Below, one piece after another: positions 34,701-46,700 of a DNA stretch of 64,000 nt. The stretch comes from Incurvaria masculella (taxonomy: Eukaryota > Arthropoda > Insecta > Lepidoptera > Incurvariidae). Below the pieces are notes generated by a model, which was given only the letters and a program-made list of their open reading frames with translations, was not told where the DNA came from and ran no database searches. The DNA is taken from contig OX335651.1 in assembly GCA_946894095.1 (NCBI GenBank), positions 15,894,501 to 15,958,500 of the forward strand, read 5' to 3'. The translations under genes and the position numbers were made by a program. The stretch's first letter is position 1; every line of letters begins with the position of its first letter.

Positions 34701-37700
34701 CAGTAATAATTGACTCACAGTTCGGTATGACTGTGACGAAGTTGTCCGGAAAGAGTCCGACCCGACCTCGCAATTCGCCCCGCCACCAGCCGCGGTCGGG
34801 CCCATCGCGAGACACCAGCGTCAGCACCTCGCCTTCCTCCAGCGACAGCTCGTCCTCGTTCATCGCCGTGTATGGGAACAGCACCCGGCACCTCTCTTTC
34901 ACTGTACATCAAACCTCTATTACACAATGAGCGAGAGACGCGACTAATTTATTTAAAAAGTCACCAGCCGCGGTCGGGCCCGCCGCGAGACACCAGCGCC
35001 AGCATCTCGCCTTGTTGCAGCGAGTGCTCTTCCTCGTTCATCGCCGTGTATGGGAACAGCACCCAGCAACGCTCTTTCACTGTATACCACACCTCTTTTA
35101 CACAACGAGCGAGAGACGTGACTTAGCAATTCGACTAGCCACCAGCCGCAGTCGGGCCCGTTGCGAGACACCAGCGCCAGCATCTCGCCTTGTTGCAGCG
35201 AGTGCTCTTCCTCGTTCATCGCCGTGTATGGGAACAGCACCCAGCAACGCTCTTTCACTGTATACCACACCTCTTTTACACAACGAGCGAGAGACGTGAC
35301 TTAGCAATTCGACTAGCCACCAGCCGCAGTCGGGCCCATTGCGAGACACCAGCGCCAGCATCTCGCCTTGTTGCAGCGAGTGCTCTTCCTCGTTCATCGC
35401 CGTGTATGGGAACAGCACCCAGAAACGCTCTTTCACTGTATACCACACCTCTTTTACACAACGAGCGAGAGACGTGACTTAGCAATTCGACTAGCCACCA
35501 GCCGCAGTTGGGCCCATTGCGAGACACCAGCGCCAGCATCTCGCCTTATTGCAGCGAGTGCTCTTCCTCGTTCATCGCCGTGTATGGGAACAGCACCCAG
35601 CAACGCTCTTTCACTGTATACCACACCTCTTTTACACAACGAGCGAGAGACGTGACTTAGCAATTCGACTAGCCACCAGCCGCAGTCGGGCCCGTTGCGA
35701 GACACCAGCGCCAGCATCTCGCCTTGTTGCAGCGAGTGCTCTTCCTCGTTCATCGCCGTGTATGGGAACAGCACCCAGCAACGCTCTATCACTGTATACC
35801 ACACCTCTTTTACACAACGAGCGAGAGACGTGACTTAGCAATTCGACTAGCCACCAGCCGCAGTCGGGCCCATTGCGAGACACCAGCGCCAGCATCTCGC
35901 CTTGTTGCAGCGAGTGCTCTTCCTCGTTCATCGCCGTGTATGGGAACAGCACCCAGCAACGCTCTTTCACTGTATACCACACCTCTTTTACACAACGAGC
36001 GAGAGACGTGACTTAGCAATTCGACTAGCCACCAGCCGCAGTCGGGCCCGTTGCGAGACACCAGCGCCAGCATCTCGCCTTGTTGCAGCGAGTGCTCTTC
36101 CTCGTTCATCGCCGTGTATGGGAACAGCACCCAGCAACGCTCTTTCACTGTATACCACACCTCTTTTACACAACGAGCGAGAGACATGACTTAGCAATTC
36201 GACTAGCCACCAGCCGCGGTCGGGCCCGTTGCGAGACACCAGCGCCAGCATCTCGCCTTACAGCGAGAGCTCTTCCTCGTTCATCGCCGTGTATGGGAAC
36301 AGCACCTGGCAAAGCTCCTTCACTGTACACAACACTTCTTTTACACAACGAGCGAGAGACGTGACTTAGCAATTCGACTAGCTACCAGTCGCGGTCGGGC
36401 CCGTTGCGAGACACCAGCGTCAGCATCTCGCCTTGTTACAGCGAGAACTCTTCCTCGTTCATCGCCGTGTATGGAAACAGCACCTGGCAAAGCTTCTTCA
36501 CTGTACACAAAACTTCTTTTACACAACGAGCGAGAGACGTGACTTAGCAACTCGACTAGCCACCAGCCGCAGTAGGGCCCGCCACGCGACACCAGCGCCA
36601 GCATCTCGCCTTGTTCCAGCGAGAGCTCGTCCTCGTTTATCGCCGCCCACGGGAACAGCACTCAGCAATTTATATTCGATCCTTATACTCAAAAGATAAG
36701 TCAATTTGTAAAAAAGAATTTAACTATTTGAGAGACAAATGTACATAAGTATATGACAAGTTTTTAAGTCTTGTAATTTACATATTTACCACCAATTACA
36801 ACACTACATACATTAAAGTTATCCCTTATAAGATTGCCTCCTCCAATAAGTTGTCCCTTACATCTTATGTCCATATTGACTCAGTATTTGTTTTGTATGG
36901 GTACCAAATTTACTAAATTGACCAATTTAATGTAAGCTGGCACAAATATTTGCAGTCATATCAACTTAATTTGTCAATTTCATGCAAATAAATTGTGACT
37001 CAATGGCAAGTAGGTATAATATGAAATCTAATCAAAAATATTATCAATATTACTATTAAGAGAATGCATAAACTAATAAGTGTGTCATGGAGATTCAGTG
37101 AAAATGTTTTATTAGTAAATGATTTATGTTCACTCTATAACTTATTCCATTTAACTTGACCACCCAATAAACCCACAGTGACCTTTTTGACCATAGGTTA
37201 AAGGTGTATGATACAAAACCAACCAAACAAATCTTTATCTGGTTGTAATTAATTTATGATGAGTTTGTTTAACAGCACAAAGTTGGGGAGAAAATCGATT
37301 ACGGTATGAAAAATATAAATATGAAAAAAATAACATCTCGCCGTTCCCCAGGAGGGGTAGGCAATTTTGACTTCATCAACAGGCATGCATCCCTTTATAC
37401 ATGCTATTATATTTTTACGGTTATTATAAAAAAACAAATTTAACAAAAAAAATAACCGACTTCAATGGAAAAGCACTAAAAAGTAAAAAATAATTTCCAT
37501 TTTTGTAGTTACGATTTCTGTTATTTTTTGAGTCGGCGTCAGCCGGACACGCGCTGCGCCAATCAAGAGAAACTAACCTAACCTAACCTAACCTAACCTA
37601 ACCTAACCTTGGCTGACACCGACTCAAAAAATAACAGAAATCGTAACTACAAAAATGGAAATTATATTTTTACTTTTTAGTGCTTTTCCATTGAAGTCGG

Positions 37701-40700
37701 TTATTTTTTTTGTTAAATTTGTTTTTTTATTTGTTTATTTTTAGTGAATCTGAAGTACACTTACTAATTTGTAGACGTCCTTTCCAATAAAAAAAGAATC
37801 ACCGAAATCGGTTGGCGTTATATTGAGTTATTCGTCCATTTGTCGCGCACATCTTAATACAAATTTAAGACTTTTATGATTTTCTCATGGGTATCATTGT
37901 CAGAACTTAACCAAATTAAAATGGGACCACTTGGGAAGCACTAGCTATCATTTAAAAAAATAATCATCAAAATCGGTTCACCCAGGCAAAAGTTATGAGG
38001 TAACAAACATAAAAAAAAAAAAAACAAAAAAAAAAAAAAAACATACAGACGACTTGATAACCTCCTCCTTTTTTTGAAGTCGGTTAAAAATACTAACTAA
38101 GGTACCCGGCTCCGCTCGGATCAATGTCGTTTGAATTGATGTCGAGCTGAAGCTACCATTTTATGTTATCATAAATCTTAAGCTTTCGCGTGCTCCATTA
38201 AGACTGTATTTACTCCGTTCTCCAAAATGGCTAAACACGTACGCTCACCCAAAGATTTTATTCCATTACAGACACCTGGCGTATATAAGATTGATTGCAG
38301 TTGTGGAAGTTCGTACATTGGCCAAACCAAACGCACCATTTCCGAACGGGTCAAGGAACATATTACAGCTGTAAGAAATCGTCAGTTGGACAAATCAGCC
38401 ATCGCCGAGCACATTATTGACACCGGAACAAACCATTGGATCGAGCTCCATGACCCAAAAATCCTCTCCACCGAGCGTCATTACTATCCACGAATTGTAC
38501 GGGAAGCTATTGAGATTAAAAAACATAAAAATTTCAATAGGGAAGATGGATACAAATTATCTACGGCATGGAATCCGGTAATCAGTCAATTTAATGCGCA
38601 TAGAAAAAGTGGTTCGAGTGCTGTAAAACCTGTCGACGTGATCAGTGTTGTGTGTAGGGACATCCCTAGCAATGACTTAAATATAAATGTGAGGGTAGTT
38701 GGAGAAACTGCACGAACTACTCGGTGGCGAAGGCGAGCTGCTTCAGTTCTCCCGTGACCACGATTGGATGCAACTCCTTTCGAAACGTCGGGTTTAAGAA
38801 AGGTATTTAAAAGTTATCTTTCTTCAAAATTGTTCGTGTAAGCCCCGCTTAAGAACATTAATAATGCATTTTATGTTACATAAACTTTCACCCCCTTTGA
38901 GTTTAATTTTCGCTACAAAGGGTAGCCTATGTCCTTTCCCAAGGTCCAGACTCTCTCTATACCAAATTTCATCAAAATTGTTTCAGCCGTGAAAACATAA
39001 CAGACAGACCAGACAGAGTTAATTTCGCATTTATGTTATTAGTATGGATTATGAAAATTCTTTTTAAAAGGCATTTCCGATAAAGGTCAGTGCAAAAAAC
39101 CTTTATTTGTTAATAAATAAATCAAGAAAAATAAAAAACCGTCATAGATTTTGTTTCATCACAGAACAAAGCGACAGACATGAACTGACCAGGTTTGGGC
39201 GGCAGCCGCGGCGCCTCCTCGGAGAGCGGCCTGGCCGGGGGCTTCTCCATTAGGACCACGAAGTTGGAGGGGAACACGCCGACGCGGCCCTGCTTGCTGC
39301 GCCCCTGCCACCAACCTTCCTCCACCTGGAATACATTTAGTTTTACAACTCAAACTGGATAGCTTAATCACCATTTCCTCGTTAATGACTATTAACGAGG
39401 AAATGGTGATTCCTTTGACTGCGGTTGACTATTAAGAACGAATGTGATATGAATGTAGAATCGACCGTGAACCAAGGACACATTAAATAAAGAAAGAGTG
39501 CTGTCAAAAGAACAACTTTTTGAATATACTGCAAGGCTGAAATGGAACCAGCGAATTGCGTCTTCACCTCATTTGGAACTCAATGCCTCCTACGATGACT
39601 ATTAAGAAATTCCCTATAAATATGGACCTGGTGTACATACATATGTAGGTTTTAGAGCAGACCACAATTTATTTCGTCCCGGTCTCATTGTGAACTATGT
39701 ATTTCTAGAGATTTAAAGAGAGTATGTACATACAGGCTGCTATCGGAATACGCCTATCAAATTTTAATTTCATATTTTGAAAGATATCAAGGTACTGGAA
39801 AGAGTTTCGAGATTTGGCTGCAAAGATAGCATCGGCCATTCAGGGACAAGCACAGTAAAATACGGACCAGGTTCATCTCATTTAGAGAGTAGAGAAGATC
39901 TCATTGAAACCTTCAACGTCTTGAAGTTTGCCGTAGTTCCGTTAAATCAAAAGTTCGTTAAAAAAAAACCTGACATTCAGAGATCTCAGGTTACCGAGTC
40001 TTCTTTGAGTTTGGCGGCTAAATGTCCCTTACCTCGCCGAGCACCTCGAGGGAGTCGCCAACCGAGAGGGGCAGCTCGTCGGGGTTGGCCGGCGAGTAGC
40101 TGAACGCCACCTTGCATCGCCCGCTCGGACCCTCGCTCCTGCACACAAATACACACACACAAACTTAAACATTTCGTTTCATTGTTATTGAAGTCCGGGG
40201 GAAACAACAGCAACAGACGACTAAATTACGACCTCAAATTAATTGGAAAACGGCAATGTTACAATGTTAAACATTACAACGATATAAAATATCGTAATTT
40301 AGTGATATACTGTTCATAGGAATTTGTGATACAATTGCATGAGGATGTTGAAGGAATTTCCGGAAACATAAAAACAGTTAATGATTACCATACAATTGAT
40401 GAGTTACATCAAAAAGTATTTTTTAATCCATTAAAAAAGAGTAAAAAAGGTTTTATTTGCACTTAAAACATAGTACATGTTTTTTTTTGCTAAGGTTTAC
40501 ATTTATTATGTATGTATTTTTTTTATTCCTCTATTAGGTGTAAACACACTCTTGGATTCGTAATTTTTTATAGATGGTTCGATTATCACGAGAAAGAAAA
40601 ACTGTCAAGAACCTTCGTCGGGAATCAAAATACTAGTACATTTATATTATTACATCTAAAAAAAATATTATATGACACTATCATTTTAAATGCTACCACC

Positions 40701-43700
40701 TACAGAATAATTAAGAGTGTAATGGTTTGAGAGCAACCTCAACAATTAGTATGAATAATATATATTCTTGTATTGATATAATTTATAAAGCCATGCATAG
40801 CTAACAGGTCCCTAACTCCCACACTAGGATATACTTTGCTGAGGCTGAGGACCTCAGTGTCTTTCGTTACCCTAGCTTGTAGTGCTGGTTTGTATGGGTA
40901 GGGGTGGGTGTAGGATTCGATTAATTTTGAGCAATGAAGGGCTGCTTAGTCCTGGTAGGTGCCCAGTGCTAGGTCCTGTGCCATTTGTTATGGCGGCAAG
41001 ATCTCAATTATCCCAGACAACAGGTTAAGAGGACGCTTTTATTGAACTTGAGGCGAAGTTAAAAGTTACCCAAGCTTTCGATTAAGTTGTAATTTAGTCC
41101 AGCTATACACGTCCAAGTTGTATTTTTTTACGTTAAGCTCAGCTATGGCGTACGCCAGGCCCTTCACTAAGAGGTCACTGACGACGCCCATGAGCTTTCA
41201 AACTTTCTAGGGGGCTCGAAAACCATGTGAACTATCCAGGGAAAGGACTGTAGACTATAGTTTGGGGAAAATACTAGGCAGGAAATGCATTCAGCTTTAT
41301 CAACCCTATAATTAATAGTTCTATAGTATCGGGTTTTATTTATGTGGTTATTTTAGGAGAAACGTGGACAGTGAAATGGTGAATTCTTCGTCTTTTTTGT
41401 GCGTTGAGCTTAGAATAGAGTTAAGTAGAAAATTGAGGTGGAATGGGGACGGAGGGATAGTGTGGGATACGTCAGGGTCGTCGAGTGGACAAACAACCCA
41501 AAGTCCCATTGATACCAACAATACTCGACACAAGAGCTTACAAGCTGGGATCGATTTCGTTTAGGATAATCAACAGAGCAGAGTCCGGTCAAATGCGCCC
41601 TCTAATCCCATGCATCGCATCGTCCGCCCGCTCTATTACTTAGATTCAGCTTAGCGTTCTTTCTGACTTTTTTCTCAGCTCCTAAGGGTCTTGATGTGAC
41701 ATTAAATAGCCTATAAATTTCACTCAAGATTTCAAATCCGACTGGTAGTTCGACAGAAATAAGCGCATTGAAACAAAAATAAACTCTTCAGCTTAATTAA
41801 TTATATTAGAATAGATTTTTTGCACCTAGTGGAGCACAAATTTTTTGGTCAGCGTGAAATCTAATATCTAATAAATATTATCTAATCTAATAATCTAATA
41901 AATATTATAAAGGGGAATGTTTGTAATAATGGATGGATGGATGGATGGATGGATGGATGGATGGATGGATGGATGTTTGTTACTCTTTCACGTAAAAACT
42001 ACTGAATGGATTTTAATGAAACTTTACAATAATATAGCTTATACATCAGAATAACACATAGGCTACAATTTATAAACATATTGTGCCCATGGGCTTTAGA
42101 ACTTTCACGGAGCTGCGAAAACGATGCCGGTAGCGCTACTTCACACCGGGGGGAGCGGGGCCGGGGGCGGTGGCGGGAGCGGGGCCGGGGGCGGGGCGGG
42201 CGGTCCGCCGGGGGCGGGTGCGGGGAGGGGGGGGAGTACGGCTTGGTATTTCCCGCAACTTTAGGACTACTTGGCAAAATCCTTGAGAACCAATTACTCG
42301 ATTTCGATGCGGATTGTATCTACGTCTAGCCTGATTCTACTCAAAACTTATAGGCTACATAATATAACGCTTCATTACCTGAAGGGTAAGTAGAGAGTGT
42401 TAAATTCTTATAACTTGCGAACCACTAACCCGATTTATGTGCGTATTTGATCAATGTATAGGATCTCTAGGAGCAGTCAGGTTCGAGATGGGTTACTGTT
42501 TTCGATGTTGAGGCTAGCTGTGGGTTGGAGTCCACGCAAAACTTACCTACATTACACGTTACTTACTTACTAGGTAAACAATGTTGCAGTGCAAGTGCAG
42601 AAAGGTTCTGGCGACAAATGCTTTTTTTAAATAGCCACCAAATGTCAACGAAGCTCTAAATGGGAATTATTGGATGTTTCTCATTAAATCATGCTATTTC
42701 ATCTCGAACGATCTTGATTAAATTTGGTAGATGGATACATTGTCCTGGACCAGTTTGACCCTATTTTGGATCAGCCATGTCGGATACTTTTTATCCATGA
42801 AATAATTTAGCCGACACTAACCCGAGCAGAGCCGGGTACCGCAGCTAGTAAATAATATAAAAGGGAAAGTTTGTAATAATGGATGGATGGATGGATGGAT
42901 GGATGGATGGATGTTTGTTACTCTTTCACCTAAAAACTACTGAATGGATTCTAATGAAACTTTACAATAATATAGCTTATACATCAGAATAACACATAGG
43001 CTACAATTTATGTGCCCATGGGCTTTAGAACTTTCACGGGGCTGCGAAAACGATGCCGGTAGCGATACTTCACACTAGGGGGAGAGGAGCCGGGGGCGGT
43101 GGCGGGGAGGGGGGGGACGTGAGGGCAGACGTCGTGACTGTTTGGTGTCCGTTTGGCGAATTTTCAAGGCACTAGCGATTTGTAAAACTTAGTACATGTA
43201 CATTTAACTACCCGGGAATTAGGATTGGCTAAATAGAATTCAGTTCCGCTTACGCTAAGATGGGGCTGTCATACAAACTGCAATGCTATGCACGGCTCGG
43301 CTTTGCGGCGGCAGCGCTTACTTTTACTGAAGTACGGCTTGGTATTTCCTGCAACTTTAGGACTACTTGGCATCACGCTAAATCGCCGGAGGAGCGACCA
43401 ACAGAATAAAATCCTTGAGAACCAATTACTCGATTTAGATGTGCATTGTATCTACATCTAGCCTGATTCTACTAAAAACTTATAGATTACATAATATAAC
43501 GCTTCATTACCAGAAGGGTAAGTAGTGAGTCTTAAAGTCTTATAACATGCGAACCACTTACCTGATTTATATGCGTATTTTATCAATGTATAGCATCTCT
43601 GGGAGCAGTCAGGTTCGAGATGGGTTACTGTTTTCGATGTTGAGGCTGGCTGTGGGTTGGAGTCCACGCAAAACTTACCTACGTTACACGTTACTTACTA

Positions 43701-46700
43701 GGTAAGCAATGTAGCAGTGAAAGTGCAGAAAGGTTCTCGCGGCAAATGTTTTTTTTTAATAGCCACCAAACGTCAACGAAGCTCTAAATGGGAATTATTG
43801 GATGTTTCTCATTAAATCATGCTATTTCGGCTCGAACGATCTTGATTAAATTTGGTACATGGATACATTGTCCTGGACCAGTTTGACCCTATTTTGGACC
43901 AGTCATGTGGGCTACTTTTTATCCATGAGATAATTTAGCCGACACTAACCCGAGCGGAGCCGGGTACCGCAGCTAGTCTTAAATAAAAATAAACCTATAT
44001 AGGAAATAATTTGGTGCTACTCCCTGGATTTGGAACGGCAATAGGATGCAGCAAGGCCCACACACATTCGCACACGCCAATGTGTGTAGTTGTGGCGTTT
44101 TGTGAATCGCCATTATTTGCAAACATTGGAATATGTAACTAAGTTTCACTTTCTCCCACCAGCAGCTCAGTTGCCGGACAGAGAAAAACACGATATGCGC
44201 CAACTTGATCCTGGCATTATGGAAATACAATGTTTTATATTTAACAACATATTAATTTTCACCATAACTGCTACTGGCACTACTGCTCACGATACCCTCA
44301 CGGTAGACTGGTAGAGAATGCCTCCGACATTAAGTTGTACCATTTGATAAATTTGTTTGAGTGAAATAAACTTATTTAAATTAATTAAGTTGATTCATAA
44401 ATCAAGGGTTTCTTAGTCATGGACCCCTTGCGAAATTTCTAAAATATGGTGGGCACCCTACCTAAATTAATTGTAGGGAAAAAACTAATCATTTAAAAAA
44501 ATATATATATTTATTACTACAGTAAAAGTAAACATTACCTACATTTTCTATTTCGATCATGTGTAGTATTTATTGCCGTCATATCAAACAGTGACCCCAA
44601 GTAAATAAAAACTTGATTTAATCCAATGAGGCAGAGATAAAACCATTTAAAAAATATTATTAATAGTGCCAATGTTCCACACAAATCAAATACTACACTT
44701 TTAGTTACTATATTTCCAGAACTTGATTGGTAAAAGAAATTAATTCGAAAATTAGCATGCTTTCGTTTTTGATATTAGGATACTATATGGAGATATTTCT
44801 CAATGTCATGTTAGGATTTGATTCACTACCGAATTTATTTTCCTCTAAAACTTCCCTGTTGAGAAATCTCTCAATCATTCTATTTCAAATTTGAATTTCT
44901 GGTGCCCTTTATATGCAAATGCGAACTACCCACATTTTCCGTCGCTTTTGAGTTACTCTACGAAAATTTTGACGTCATTCGACTGCCACACTTTTCCAGC
45001 ACTGAGCTCTCAACATATTTTTCAAGAAATCCAGCCACAATGAGTTTTTATTGCCTATCTTCGATGATGGCAGCGAATGCTAAGCTTGCCTGGTAGTGAT
45101 TGACCTATAAATGAGTTTTTATAGAGAGTTTGAGAGAAATTAGTTTTTATTGCCTATCTTCGATGACGGCAGCGAATGCTAAGCTTGCCTGGTAGTGGTT
45201 GACCTATAGAGTCAGTGTATCGCCACGGCGGCGCCTGCTCATCACCACTGACACCATCAAACCCCGGGCCCGGATTCCACCTCAAGACGTGAACACACAT
45301 TGGCAAGGAGAGCAGGTCAGTCGCAATGAATTTTATAGGGCGCCATACAATTTCTTAATAACCAATACAGTCGACAATTTATTATTTTATTTTTTCCCAA
45401 AATCCACCAACCTACGGGGACTGCGCTTATTTCGAGTGCAGCCCTCCCCTTCATCCCTTTTAAGTATAAAATTATAGAATTACAAGTATGTGACTGAGAA
45501 AATATATTTTCCCGTGTGACATATAACTGCAATCAGTCCTTAACAGTGAAGATAGTGCCCATTTTGTAGCATTTTGGCGTAGCATTGTTGCGTCCACTGG
45601 GCTGCCAGAACTGGGGTGATTAGTCAGTTTATTCTGATAAGTGTTCGGAGAACTTCTGACCAAATTAGACTTCAGATAGGAGCTCCCCTTTAACAGTGTT
45701 ACTTTTAAAATGTTCGTGGACCTCATTATTAGCACATGCAAATGGTCCGAAACATGAGGGCGTAAAGAAATGACAATGGTTTCTTGCCAGTGACCACGTT
45801 ATCAAAGAATTAGCTTGGAATGTGATCAGTTGATGATAAAAAACATACCTTCAATATTACATTAGTCTAGTGCGAAGCCTCCTTGTAACGAGACAATAAT
45901 GTTGTATCAAATGGAAATATTAAGTTCACGTTTACATATTTGTAGGTATGTTTGAATGGAAAAAATAAAAAAACTTTATGAGTTGAATGAATAAGTGTTT
46001 ACTGGAATTAACGATAAAACACGACTGTAAAACCAGCAAGTAGTTATCTCCAGAGTTGGCAACAATTTCAGGTATGGCCTTCGAATTTGTTTTTGGATTA
46101 GTTTTCCCTACATGTATGTAGTGGCCGTTTAAATATCTCATAATTGGATGTGTGAAATATTCCTTTCACATGAGCATTGCTTAGTTTTGTGTATACACGC
46201 AAGCCTAAGTTCGAGTTAAGCGCAGAGGCAAGTGTTCATTATGCACCTTAATACATCACGGCCACTACTGCAAGCAAGGCCCTTGTGAGAAGATGAGTTA
46301 AAACAACTATGCCATATAACAACCTCGTAAATTGTTTTACTCCAGAAAAAACTTCTTGCGCGTGTTCTGGGCCTTACCACTTCTGTTTATGAGGCTTTCG
46401 CTGGAAAACATTTTTCTTTATAAAAGATAACATAAATATTCACACACTGCGTTCGAAAAGTTTTGAGTGTTTTTGGTTGCAAGCCAAAAACACTCAAAAC
46501 TTTTCGAACGCAACATAATTTCGTCTTCCTAAAAATCAAAACACAAACAACTAGGTAAAGTTTATGGTAATGGACAAGAAGTTCATAAGCTTTGACAATC
46601 AGCAAGCGTCGCGTTGCCGACACCTACATGAGATTAGATAAAGTCAGCAATCAAATATGTTTAATCTATACTTTATCTTTCTACAGCACTCCACCATTGC

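Noticed and set aside
34953..36704. Series of plus- and minus-strand ORFs of 85-125 codons across the SH3 array
   Set aside because: They are frame shadows of the 178-bp repeat; each runs out of the SH3 frame into the next unit and stops. Not separate genes.
41930..41975. (ggat)n tract considered as CRISPR-like or regulatory repeat
   Set aside because: Simple microsatellite inside a Helitron; unit of 4 bp without spacers.
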